64,000 nucleotides of DNA from Telmatactis stephensoni (lineage: Eukaryota; Cnidaria; Anthozoa; Actiniaria; Isophelliidae): assembly GCA_029948255.1 (NCBI GenBank), contig JALIZF010001838.1:882343-946342 (forward strand), written 5' to 3'. A program made the translations under genes and the position numbers. This document shows, piece by piece, positions 10,595 to 21,826 of the stretch. The notes under the pieces are model-generated. The model made no database searches. It had not been told where the DNA came from and saw nothing but the letters and a program-made list of their open reading frames with translations. The stretch's first letter is position 1; each line of letters begins with the position of its first letter.

Positions 10595-11142
10595 CCTTAT
10601 TCGTACTAATTTTCGCGGGCACTTAATTTCGCGAATTTGGAACACGAATATTTCGCGAGCATTAATTTTCGCGATTTTGCAAAAAATGATAAATTTAGGG
10701 CATTTAATTTCGCGAAAATTGACAAAACACAGACTTAGAAAACCGTTTTCAATTTTATTGAATGATCACCTAAATAACGATTGATTTACAATCATGATTT
10801 GCAATTAGGTAATAGAAATAGCGTTTATAATCAAACATGCAAATCAAGAAAATACAGTTCGCTAATTATAAAGAGCCTGACCTAAATGGACATTTTGATG
10901 ACTGCACGAAAGATGTTTCATCAAAAGAGTTATATGTACAAGAAGAAGAAATGAGTGATTCAGATGAAGAAAGTAGAAAGCTGAAGTAGAAGATAAATAG
11001 ACTGATGACTTATAGAAGTGTATGAATTTTCGCATGTTTAATTTTCGCGTATCCTTTTTTTCGCGAGTCTTTAATTTCGCGATTTTTTACAAATCGCGAA
11101 AATCGCGAAATTAAAGCCTCGCGAAAATTAGTACGAATAAGG
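10595..11142. mobile_element. 548-bp DNA transposon rich in TTTCGCG
   Basis: Ends are CCTTATTCGTACTAATTTTC and its complement, flanked by TA at 10593-10594 and 11143-11144 (or GTAC if four bases are counted). Paralogous sites at about 26670, 26970 and 27885 read TTTTGTACATTGTG without the element, which fixes the boundaries. Both ends carry many copies of AATTTCGCGA and related octamers in both orientations. There is no transposase. The TA duplication would fit Tc1/mariner, but the end sequence is not diagnostic. Confidence 0.8.
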
Positions 11143-12766
11143 TACATTGTGATGTAATACTGCTCAATATTGGCAAAGACGGTTTTACTTGATTGAAAGC
11201 AATGAGCAAATAAATCGCCAGAACATGTTGATTAGTTTTCCTTTTTTGTAATTTTGTTCTTGCGCTTTCACTAATGGAATATTCCTACTAGCCGCTTTCG
11301 ACGTTTCTTGACATCACTGACGTAATTTGATCTATATGAAACCAACTTGAACCATCTGCCCTGTCGTACAGCTGGTCATGAAAAGAAGAAATACTCTATT
11401 TCTTTTTTTACTTAAAAATGAATCCCTGTGCCAGAGTCTCTGTGGTGTACTTCAGGAATCTATACTTGGTCTATTCAACTCGACTAAAATTGAGATAAGG
11501 TTAAAATGAAAATGATAAAAATGTTAACCATACAAAGACAAAACCAGTTAAAATAACTTATTATCATTTTTGGCGTCAATATCTCCGTACTGAATCAATA
11601 TATGTGTAATTATTTCGTTATTGATCCATTGAGACCTTAGTGTCAAAATTGTCTCAAAATGTCCGGCCTGGCCCCCCAGGCCGCTGCGCAGGCTATAGGC
11701 TAGATTATTCAATTATTCTAGAGCATTCAGTTGTCAAATGTGGGCAAAAAAAACTGTTTTAATTTGGATAAGACAGCTATTGATGAATATGCATTATGAT
11801 CGCTTGATAACAAGAGATATTCTTTTCCAAATAATCCGTATCTGAATATTCAATTTATAATAACAAAATATTACATCTATACATTATATCTACCCCATAG
11901 TGGTAATTAATCATTTGCATCAGCCCTTGCTTTCTTTGAAAATACTAAAAAGTGATCGAAGAAATTTGTTATTGAGAATTAAGGTATGGATATGCATCAG
12001 AACTGGTGCGTATATTTCGTAGGTGCGATGGCAGAGACCATAACTGAGACAAACATTGCAGCCATTTTAGTACACAAGTGAAAAAAAGCGCGCCACACTA
12101 GGGATGTCCTGTAGGGAACATAAAGTGGGATTAATTAGCTCGTCCCCTAGCTCGTGTACACAACAGACTTACGTGCATGTTTCGTCTGTTTCGTCTTTTC
12201 GCCGTTGTTATACAAGTGAAACAAGGCATCAAAAACCTTACCGACGTTGGAGATCTCTCTGCAACGATTTATGCTGTAACAGGCAAGTTTACCGGCGCAT
12301 TCCCACAATTATTTTCCGTAAATTGATGGACCCGTCAGATTATCGGGCCTATCGAGAAACGCGGGCTCCTGATATCAGCCGAATCAAAGCACAATCTGCC
12401 CAATTATTCATTTATGATCCCAGTTTTTCGTCAAAGAAGTGTTTATGAACGAGGATGAATGTTTGAGAAGACAAATTCATTAGCATATTATATTGCCGGC
12501 GCGTGTCCGTGTTTGACTGAGAGGCGAGAAAAATTAATCGATCAGTCCCGCGATTTTGTTGAAAAGTTTGATCTAACTTTTTAGATGAATGATATTTTCC
12601 CTTCATATTTGCCAAAAATTTGAACAACATAAATAGAAATATATTATTAATAAATAGATGCATTTGTTTATACATGCTGAATTTTGCAGCTAAGACCTGA
12701 TGTGGACCTGTTTTCTCTTACACTCACAACCTCTACATTACATTATTTTGTAAACATTGCTCAACT
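11143..12766. other. Unit junction and upstream part of unit 3, no gene
   Basis: 11143-11760 matches 18540-19095 and 26970-28470, and 11780-12130 restarts the unit. Bases 12220-12440 hold the unrecognised coding-like segment shared with 9765-9970, interrupted by stops and frame changes. A 114-codon frame at 12104 crosses it but is not the frame shared by the two copies. Confidence 0.45.
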
Positions 12767-12962
12767 CACATATTGATTTTGCTGAGCTAAGGATGAAAAA
12801 CCGGAGTACCCGTAGAAAACAACCCTCGTGGCATGGTAGAGAACAACACATCAAACAAACTCAATTCACATATGATCTGAGCGCGCGAGCTTAGAATCGT
12901 ACCCAGAACACAGTGGCGACAGTCCGGTGCTCTCACCAATCGGCCAACCATGCCACCCAAAA
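12767..12962 (-). mobile_element. tRNA-derived SINE, copy 3
   Basis: Same family as 6238-6433, with the A-box complement CCAATCGGCCAA near 12937-12948. The B-box is more degenerate here (AATCGTACCCAG in place of ACTCGAACCCAG on the + strand). Confidence 0.65.
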
Positions 12963-13144
12963 GGTTGATGGCTTATTTAGAAACCAGTTTCAATCTATTT
13001 CAGAACATCAAGACACTGTCATGACACGACAGTGCATCTCGCTTCTGATTGGCTGCAGCTTTGTTATCTCAGTTTTCATCTTTTTCCAATGAAGGTAATG
13101 TAAACTTAATATCATTGTCAGAAGTTGATGTCAATTCACCCAGT

Positions 13145-13151
13145 TATAAAA
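13145..13151 (+). promoter_or_regulatory. TATA box of GPCR copy 3
   Basis: TATAAAA in CCAGTTATAAAAACATGG, 249 bp before the ATG at 13394, matching the other three units. Confidence 0.5.
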
Positions 13152-13393
13152 ACATGGTCTGAGTAACATTTCAGCATTTCAACGGAAGACGCATCTTTGA
13201 AAAGAGTGAAAAAAAAGGTTCAACAAGCCACCAAGCTCTCATTCCGCAAACATCGTACTTATTTAAAGATACGTCTTTGTTAACGATTTCTGCGAAGACC
13301 GAATCTCGATCCTCAACTCCAATAGCTGGCTTAGGGGAAAACAAGTTGCAAGTCGTCAAGCTACCACACCAAGACGCAACGCTTGCTCAAAAC

Positions 13394-14294
13394 ATGAACA
13401 ATTCTACAGCGCAACAAACAGTGAGCAACTATTTTAACCATTACTTTAGCAACTTCCTGTATTTCGTGATAGTCGTTAATTCTTTCGTCTCGATTGTGAC
13501 TGCAGTTCTTAACTTTTTGATCATTTTGACTTTTGCAAAGACAGCTTCTTTGCGAACTCCTTCGTACATTTTAATTCTTAGTTTGGCCATCTCTGACTTG
13601 GGCATTGGTGTAGCGACACAACCTGCTTATTGTATTAATTATATTTCCTGGTTAACGAGGAACCATCCTTTGTATCAAACTAGTTTAAATGTTGTGAAAC
13701 GAACGTATAGCGTGCTAGTAACTTGTTCGTTTCTTACGGTGACTTCCATCACTATCGATAGGTTTCTTGCTCTTCACCTACATCTGAGGTACCAAGAACT
13801 TGTCACAACTGACCAAGCGCTCTTACATAGTTCTAATAACAATTTGGGTGTTTAGCTTATTGTGGAGTTTTGTACTTACAATAGAAAAGAATTGGGTCTA
13901 CATTATCAACTCATTTTTTGCAAGTGTTTTAATAATTCTTGACGTTTATCTGATGCTGAGAATCTCTCGAGGGATTCGTAGGCACATGCAACAGATCCAT
14001 GTCCAACAGAATCCACAACAGCCAAGCATGAACATGCAAAGATATAAGAAATCTATCAGAACTATGTACTATATCACTGGTGTATTTCTAGTATGTTATT
14101 TGCCTGCCGTGGTACTTGATATTTTGCACTCTGTCCTAAAAGAAGCCGGGATTAGTATGGGAATAGCAGTGGATTATGCTGGAAAATTAGCTTTTACAAT
14201 TGTTATGATGAACAGTGCGTTGAATCCACTTATTTATTGCTGGAGAATAGAAGAAATACGAAACGCTTTGCTTCAGGTTTTACGGAGACAGTGA
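13394..14294 (+). pseudogene. Class A GPCR copy 3, 4-bp insertion frameshift
   Basis: The conserved start MNNSTAQQTVSNY fixes the ATG at 13394; an upstream in-frame ATG at 13277 lies in the shared leader and is not kept in paralogs. The frame reads TM1 to the second inner loop. At 13808-13813 the sequence CACAACTGACCAAGCGC replaces the paralogous CACAACCAAGCGC. The extra four bases shift the frame, which closes at 13855. The receptor continues in another frame to 14294 with TM4-TM7 and NPLIY. The third loop differs a little from the others (GIRRHMQQIHVQQ). Otherwise it is as complete as copy 2. Confidence 0.9.
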
Positions 14295-14349
14295 CAATAA
14301 TATTATGTGCAATTGTTCTTATGTATTCAGTTCATAAACTCCTTCATTC

Positions 14350-14355
14350 AATAAA
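14350..14355 (+). terminator. Polyadenylation signal, GPCR copy 3
   Basis: AATAAA in CATTCAATAAATGTAC, 56 bp after the stop, with a second AATAAA near 14380. Confidence 0.5.
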
Positions 14356-14413
14356 TGTACAAATAATTGATGATTGATCAATAAATGGCTCAATTTACCT
14401 TCGCTTACGTTTT

Positions 14414-16776
14414 TAACTCGTGGATTGCAAATCCACGAGTTATAGTGAGGGGTCCAAATATGCAAATGATCAGCATACTACTTCGTGTATGACAACATGA
14501 AATGGCACTATTCAATCTATCTATTGTCTGACTAGAATGGTGCCATACATTAAGTAGTAACCTATGTCACTCACTCACTCGCAAATGTGTTAACACTATG
14601 GCACTGCGCATGCTCGATGCAATTGACCGCAGACCGAAAGTAATGTGGGCTCTGGGTACGAGATTAAAAGAAATATGTTTTTTATTCCGGGACTCCCGAA
14701 GGAGTCCCGAACTATTCACAGATCAACGATATTTGCTTTTCACGATTTATGTAGAAATCAGACTATAGACAAAACTACAAACACTCTCAGCAGACATTTT
14801 CAATACACACGAAAAATATATATATACAGACGTTGTTTAAAGAAGAAGCCTTTTAGATCATTAAATTCCTAGTATTAGTACAAGCTATTTCAGGAGTAAA
14901 ACCATCGAAGTACCGAAGCAAGTTTAGACATGACTTAAGTAATTACGCAATAGAATTATCGCACTGCAGTCGATTGCCAGACTTTGTACATCGCTATCAA
15001 GCGACAAAAATCTCTTCAAGTGCAACATCAAAGTAATCCAAGCTTTTAGTGTTCGTACTCTATTATCACAAGAGTCAAAGTAGATACTAGTTAAACAAAC
15101 GAAAACATTCAGTTGAAAGCAGTCGTCGGTCGCCGCCGTGAAGGCCTCGAGTCCGCTGGCCGAAAACAGCAACAAAAAGGCGTATTGAGTAAGTTTATTG
15201 GCTTAGTGTTTTGTAAAGTAATTTCTTTTATTACTCGGGCTTCCGTAGGAATGCCCGAGTTATAAATTGGGCTTCGTTATTTTTTTTTTTTGTTTGCCTT
15301 CAGTCACAAATCGCAGTTTAGGCACTAAAGCGCATGCGTATAGATGGAAAGGCGCATGCGTCGAGAGGTATATACTTCATGATTGTCCTATATAGTCGCT
15401 TCTTTACTTGAGAAGTACAGAGCGACTATACGGCACTCAAAACCATGAAGTATATACCTAAATAAGCGTCAAAAGCACATGGTCATCATGGCGGCCTGCA
15501 AGATGTCTCGCGATTCAAGGGTAAATATGATTTCTAATACAAACGCACACACTGTTCGCGGTAGACCCACACTAAAAGATGTCGAGCGTTTTCGAAACGA
15601 GTCGGTCCGCGAACTTTACGAGAGATCAATTTACGAGCGAACATTTTAATTTGAGTTTGTTTACGAACGTATTCGTTGAACTAATACCCAAGTCATCTAA
15701 ATTGTATTGCTATTTGAAAGCTAATTTGTGCTTAAATTCAACGTAGTCTAATAATTATAGTTAAAACATAGAGCAGTAGTTTTCATCTTTAATGATCACC
15801 AACTGTGAATCAATTCTGCTAATAATCCGTGTTGAAGTTGTAGAGTTATATTAAAGTTGGTTTGTTTCAAGGCAGGCAGAATTACCAACAATTCTTCTGT
15901 AAGTAAATGATTGGATTGTCACTCGGAAATGTGTTAGTTGGATGTGAATGCTTCTGCGAGTGTAAAAGTTCAGATCTTAAAAATTACGAGCCCTCGGCGT
16001 GATTTGAGCTAGCCTACATTCGGATTTCCGGTCCGACGCTCAAGCACTGACCCTTCAGATAAACTGATAAACAGATAAACTTTAAAATACATTTATTTGT
16101 CTTTTCAAATAATTGTAAAAGTTGCTGTTATGAATAAAGCAAATGAATCAAAATATGATTAAAATTGATAGTATACTGCAGAAGTCAAATAAGTTAGTTT
16201 GAAAAAACTATTTCACAGGTAAACAAAAATCAATTTTTAATCCGATGGGTCTTTCTCGAAAAGAAGGTTAAGCCTGTATAAATGCGCTTTAGGTCAAAGA
16301 GCACAGCAGAATAAACGAATGGAGAATTTAAAGGGACAATGTTAACAAAGAGAACTCATGATTTACTACATAGAAAGCCCGAGTTCACGCAGCTATGCGT
16401 CTTGTCTTTATAGTGACATTTTGCTACAGAGCACAGAGAGAGAAGCATTTTTGCATTTGTTTTATAACCACACTCTGACAATAAATATACAAAATTCACC
16501 AGAAGATACCATTCAACTTCTGGATGGTCTAGTGGTTAAGGTCTTTGCTTTATAATCGTGAGGTCCGGGTTCAAATCCCGGCCCTACGGGGAATTCTTTT
16601 TTTCACTTTTTTTTTTGACAGATTTTTTTTTCTTTTATAGCTAATGACTCTTTCTTCGCTAAAGAAATTATTAATTTATTGATTTGGATTTTTGTCTTCA
16701 AATGAAAACTCGTTATTTTTACTAAAAAAAATTGTGTTTGGGCTTCCTGTGGTCATCTCGGTCAATCCACGAGTTA
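14414..16776. mobile_element. 2.4-kb insertion bounded by AACTCGTGGATT ends
   Basis: The insertion interrupts the unit's downstream module between CTTCGCTTACGTT and the TTTTCACTTCGACATC part that directly follow each other at 4150 and 9985. The left edge TAACTCGTGGATTG is matched inverted by CAATCCACGAGTTA at the right edge. The left end is itself a perfect hairpin (12-bp arms, 14415-14441). Other hairpins lie at 14686-14709 (GGGACTCC-CGAA-GGAGTCCC), 15233-15259 and 15367-15462. A tRNA-like sequence lies at 16518-16590. No long frame is present. Class uncertain; it may be composite. Confidence 0.6.
16518..16590 (+). other. tRNA-like sequence (pseudo-tRNA or SINE head)
   Basis: A perfect A-box match TGGTCTAGTGG (16525-16535) and a B-box GGTTCAAATCC (16568-16578) lie at tRNA spacing, with a good T-stem (CCGGG/CCCGG). 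The acceptor strands (TTCTGGA and CCCTACG) do not pair and the anticodon stem is poor. I therefore do not call a functional tRNA. A poly-T run follows at about 16599, a possible polymerase III stop. Confidence 0.55.
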
Positions 16777-17357
16777 CTTCGCCATTGGCGGTTTGATTTT
16801 GTTTTCACTTCGACATCAAGAAACGTAAGCATAGATGAAACCGTTCCGTTTCTTTCCACGATAGTAGTAGAGCGACCATCTTATGCTGCTATTTCTGCTT
16901 CTACTTCTATACTTCGGAGAGCGTAGGTTTTGCAAGACAGTTGTTTTAGCGCGGGGATACAACTTTCACGATGAATCTACTTTTTATTAGTGTTGAATAC
17001 AAGGAATTGATGAAGCTTTCGTTTTAACTCATTGGTGACTGATTTTATTGTTGCGTTCTTCTACATTCGTCCACTAAAAATATTAGTGTTCCTACATTGC
17101 TTTAGCCCTTACTCACAACTTCTATATACGAAGGGCTCATAATAACCTCATAAATAATACCTAGATTTTATAGTCATAAATTTGGACAAATGCACACTAC
17201 TATATGAGAATGTTGAAAAATTTGTAATTAATTGTTCTTTGAAAGAATAAGTCAATGGTCGCTTACAAGCTCATGAAAGAGTGCTCGTAGCCGAAAGAAA
17301 AAATAAAGGATAATGAAACAAAATAGGGTTTTTTAATGAAAACAATGAAAAGAAAAG
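16777..17357. other. Downstream module of unit 3, no gene
   Basis: Continues the module interrupted at 14414. It matches 4160-4730 and 26030-26600, ending AATGAAAAGAAAAGTAA where a LINE is inserted. Confidence 0.5.
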
Positions 17358-18462
17358 TAATAATAATAATAATAATAATAATAATATAATGCATTTATAT
17401 TGCGCCTATACAAATATGCTCTAGGCGCATGGGAAAGAGGGGAAAAAAAAGTCATTTCAAATTATAAGCTAATTTGAAAAGATGAGTTTTCAGTGAAGAC
17501 TTGAACAATGCCAGAGAAGTTGTAGTCCTTATATAAGACGGAAGAGAGTTCCAAAGTTCAGGGGCACACACACAGAACGAACGACCACCATATGACTTAA
17601 CACGAGAGTTTTTACGAACAAGTTGAACATCAGTAGAAGAGCGAAGATTTCTTGTAGGTTTGTAGAGGGAAATCAGGTCAGATATATAGGAAGGAGCCAG
17701 GTCGTAGAGGGCTTTAAAGGTTATCAAAAGAATCTTGAATTTTATTCGATCAGCAACAGGAAGCCAGTGTAGTTGAATTAAAATAGGAGTAATGTGACAG
17801 TGTTTGCGTGATAGAGTTATTAGACGTGCAGCAGCATTTTGAACTGACTGGAGTTTTGAAATTTGTTGACTTGGAAGACCAAAAAGAAGACAGTTAAAAC
17901 AATCGATCTTAGAAGTGATAAAAGCATGAACCAGTCTTTCAGTAGTTTGAAGAGACAGACATTTTCTAACTTTGGCAATGTTTCGGAGATGGTAAAAGGC
18001 AGTTTTACAGATGGAATTAACATGGGATACCATTGACATTGTCGAATCAAAGATTACACCAATATTTCTTGCTGATTTCGACGGCTTGATTACATCATTT
18101 CCAAAACAAAGGTTAGGGAGAGATTCTTGCGGGCTATGCTTGGAGTAGAGAAAAAGAAGTTCAGTTTTATCTTTATTAACCTTTAATTTATTTATGGACA
18201 TCCATAGGTCAATGTCTGACAGGCAATGTTCAATACGATTCATTGACTGGTACATATCTTCATCATCATTACAGAAAAACGGAAGGTATAGTTGTGTATC
18301 ATCTGCATACAGGTGAAATGACAAATCATGGGAACGTAAAATATCAGCAACAGGAGAAGTGTAGAGTATATACAAGATAGGCCCAAGAACAGATCCTTGT
18401 GGAACACCACAATCGAGTTCAAGAGGCTCAGAAGAAACATCATCTAAAACGAAAATTAAAGT
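17358..18462 (-). mobile_element. 5'-truncated LINE, CR1/L2-like reverse transcriptase
   Basis: About 336 codons are open on the - strand from 18462 to a stop at 17452. They cover the C-terminal two thirds of a reverse transcriptase: [13 protein letters not shown], then the catalytic YADDTQLY, then the thumb and the [12 protein letters not shown] end common to CR1/L2/Rex1 elements. The endonuclease and N-terminal part are missing. The 3' end is an (ATT)n tail (+ strand 17362-17392). AAGTAA flanks both sides as a possible target duplication. The interrupted module is continuous at 10510-10560. A frame read upstream to 18546 uses flanking unit sequence. The open frame suggests a young copy, but it cannot move alone. 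Confidence 0.9.
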
Positions 18463-19095
18463 AAACTGAATAAATGAATAAACACTGGCTAATTTAGAGA
18501 GAACTGAAGGCGACAATAACCTGGGTTCAGAAGCTCTTTTGTACATTGTGATGTCATACTGCTCGATATTGGCAAAGACGGTTTTACTTGATTGAAAGCA
18601 ATGAGCAAAAAAGTCGCCAGAATGTGTAATTTTCCTGTTTCTAATTTTGTTCCTGCGCTTTCATTATAATGGAATATTCCTAGCTAGTCTTTCGGCGTTT
18701 CTTGACGTCACTGACGAAATTTGATCTATCAAACCAACTTAAACCATCTGCCATGTCGTACAGCTAGTCATGAAAAGAAGAAATACTCTATTTCTTTTTT
18801 ACTTAAAAATGAATTCCCTGTAGCCAGAGTCCCTGTGGTGTACTTCAGGAATCTATATTTGGTCTATTCAAAATTGAGAAATGGTTAAAATAAAAATGAT
18901 AAAAATGTTAACCACACAAAAACAAAACCAGTTAAGATAACTTATTATCATTTTTGGCGTAAATATCTCGTACTGAATATATATGTGTAATTATTTAGTA
19001 ATTGATCCCTTGAGATTTCATTGTCAAACTTGTCTAAAATTGTCCTGCAGGCAGCTGCGCAGCGCAGGCTATAGCAACTGAGAATTATTCAATTA
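18463..19095. other. Unit junction region, no gene
   Basis: Matches 10530-10594 with 11143-11730, and 26930-27220 with 28080-28410. It includes GACGGTTTTACTTGATTG and a tract ending CAATTAT, where two transposons follow. Confidence 0.5.
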
Positions 19096-21067
19096 TTAAG
19101 GTGACTCCCTATAGTAATTTTTGGACCAAACCGTTCACTTTTATTTGCCTTGTTTATAGCTTTAATCCGCAGCTATCGATTTGATATTGATACCAGCTAT
19201 AGAGATAAGATGAAAGTTTTCAATTATGACAGTTTTAATATGATCAGCGTTACCATGGCAACGATAAACAATTATCGTTGAAATTGGTTTTTGCTAAATA
19301 TCTCAAAAACCTGACCTGCTCGGGACAAGCGGTAAACGACATCATTAACTTCAAGCTAAGGCAAAGCAAATTAGACTATCTTAAAGAAATTCAATCTGTT
19401 TGATTTCGAGTAATTTGCAGAAATATTCTGAAGCATTCATTTTTATATGCTAAAAGTCACGACCGCCCAAACGTTACTCAGAAGACGTGAAACACCAACA
19501 AAACACTGTAAAGAAGCCTTTGCTTGTACACTTCAAAGTGGCTAAATGGTTATTCTTAACTCTCTTCCAAAGCGAAGATATCACTTTTTCTTTACAGGCA
19601 ATTTTTGATAAACATTGCCGTAACGTCTATTTCGAAATTATTTCCAAAATATCTCTCAAACGACTTAATATTTTTGCTTGATATGCTAGGAGTGTATTTA
19701 TTATCATCTTCGAAACAACATTTGAAAATCCCATTAAGATTGAAACAGTAAAACATTTTTAAATTCATCGTTAAAGATGGCCGACAAATGAACCACAACT
19801 CCAGAATGCAAACGGCCGCAACAGCACTTCATTAGCATACTGACACCACGCGCGAAGCTTGGAGACTCGTTAGCATAACAAGGCAGGCTATTCACAATTC
19901 CCGCCAAAACCATACCAATTTGAAAGTTGTAATAAAGCATAATAGTCTAAGTGTGCATATTTAGACTTACCATAGTAAGCGTAATGTAATGGTGAACCGA
20001 CGTTTATCAAAGTAGCTGACTATTATTATTCAACTTGACATTTTCGATTGGTTCATTTGCGCGTGCATTCTTTCTCTCACGTGGCGAGTTGGATGTAGCG
20101 GTAGTTTTAATCGTGCTGCTACGTTATAGTAGAAGAAAAACTAATAGAAAAAATGCACTAGAAAGAAATAGAGAGAAACGCTGGAAAGCAAAGGTCTGAG
20201 GCTACTGGTTCAAATATTGAAATAATAAATTATTCTTTTCTTCTTCTCTTGTAATCGTGACTTTTTGTTTACATTCTTTCGTCTTTCAGCTATTTTCATT
20301 GCAAGCTTCGCGCGTGGTGTCAGTATGCTAATGAAGTGCTGTTGCGGCCGTTTGCATTCTGGAGTTGTGGTTCATTTGTCGGCCATCTTTAACGATGAAT
20401 TTAAAAATGTTTTACTGTTTCAATCTTAATGGGATTTTCAAATGTTGTTTCGAAGATGATAATAAATACACTCCTAGCATATCAAGCAAAAATATTAAGT
20501 CGTTTGAGAGATATTTTGGAAATAATTTCGAAATAGACGTTACGGCAATGTTTATCAAAAATTGCCTGTAAAGAAAAAGTGATATCTTCGCTTTGGAAGA
20601 GAGTTAAGAATAACCATTTAGCCACTTTGAAGTGTACAAGCAAAGGCTTCTTTACAGTGTTTTGTTGGTGTTTCACGTCTTCTGAGTAACGTTTGGGCGG
20701 TCGTGACTTTTAGCATATAAAAATGAATGCTTCAGAATATTTCTGCAAATTACTCGAAATCAAACAGATTGAATTTCTTTAAGATAGTCTAATTTGCTTT
20801 GCCTTAGCTTGAAGTTAATGATGTCGTTTACCGCTTGTCCCGAGCAGGTCAGGTTTTTGAGATATTTAGCAAAAACCAATTTCAACGATAATTGTTTATC
20901 GTTGCCATGGTAACGCTGATCATATTAAAACTGTCATAATTGAAAACTTTCATCTTATCTCTATAGCTGGTATCAATATCAAATCGATAGCTGCGGATTA
21001 AAGCTATAAACAAGGCAAATAAAAGTGAACGGTTTGGTCCAAAAATTACTATAGGGAGTCACCTTAA
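19096..21067. mobile_element. Transposon with 766-bp near-perfect inverted arms
   Basis: Bases 19096-19861 and 20302-21067 are inverted copies of equal length. Every stretch compared matches, and both arms encode the same 64- and 68-codon frames. A 440-bp unique spacer lies between. The flanks are TTAA on both sides (19096-19099 and 21064-21067), followed inward by GGTGACTCCCTATAG. A TTAA duplication is typical of piggyBac and Kolobok elements, but TTAA is its own complement so the exact ends stay ambiguous. No transposase is present. The paralogous sites at 11715 and 28405 lack it. The shared frames have no recognisable domain and are probably not genes. Confidence 0.8.
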
Positions 21068-21318
21068 GGCTGGTTCACACTAGCGTCGAAATCGGAATCG
21101 GAAGCAGAAAACAAAGGAAAAGACAAAAGAGTTAAGTCAAGCGTGTGACATAAGACATCGAAATAAGCATCGCAAGAAGCATAAGACCAAACATAAGCAT
21201 AATCAAAGACAAAGGAAAGAACAAAGAAAAACACCTTTCTTTTGTATTCTAATCCCTAAATTCTTTGTTGTTTTCTTACGATTCCGATTCCGATTCCGAC
21301 GCTAGTGTGAACCAGCCT
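21067..21318. mobile_element. MITE with TIR AGGCTGGTTCACACTAGCG
   Basis: A 252-bp element. The left end is AGGCTGGTTCACACTAGCGT and the right end is its complement. TTA flanks it (21064-21066 and 21319-21321), fitting a Harbinger-type 3-bp duplication. It abuts the large inverted-repeat element, which appears to have inserted in the TTAA formed at this MITE's left edge. Short purine-rich repeats fill the centre. A similar stretch, CTGGTTCACACTAGCAACATAAGC, occurs at about 55567. Confidence 0.7.
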
Positions 21319-21826
21319 TTAAAGAGCGTTCAGTTGTCAAATATGAGAAAAACCTGTTTTTGATAAGACAGTCATTTGATAAACATGCAACATGGTCTCT
21401 TGATAACCAGAGATATTCTTTTTCAAATCATTTGGAATATGATATTCCACATCTGAATTGATATTATATTCAATTTATAATAACAAAATATTACATCTAT
21501 AAATTATATCTACCTCTTGGTGATAATTAATCGTTTGTATGAGCCCTTGCTTTCTTTGAAAATACCGTAAAATGATCGACTGAGGAAAATTGTTATATTG
21601 AAAATATAAATATATCCATATTGCCTCAGAAGACTCAGAATTGGTACGTATATTTTGTATCTGATGACAGATCCCAAGGGGTAGGGAGTGGGGAGTCATA
21701 CAATTTTACCATAACTGTGAAAATTTAAAACATTGAATTTCAGTCGGAAACACTAAAGGGGTTTTCCATCCCCTTATGAGTTTCTGTTTCAGTATACAAG
21801 TAGTGAAAAAGGCGCGTCATACTAGC
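21319..21826. other. Upstream part of unit 4, no gene
   Basis: Restarts the unit at AACATGCAACATGGTCTC and matches 4735-5350 closely. Only short unsupported frames occur. Confidence 0.5.

Noticed and set aside
13277..13393. An upstream ATG giving GPCR copy 3 a longer N-terminus
   Set aside because: The extra 39 codons lie in the shared noncoding leader, and paralogs have stops or other frames there.
16518..16590. Functional tRNA gene
   Set aside because: A- and B-boxes are good but the acceptor and anticodon stems do not pair.
19487..20676. Pairs of 64- and 68-codon frames, one in each arm of the large inverted repeat
   Set aside because: They are identical because the arms are identical. 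No domain, and they overlap each other on opposite strands.
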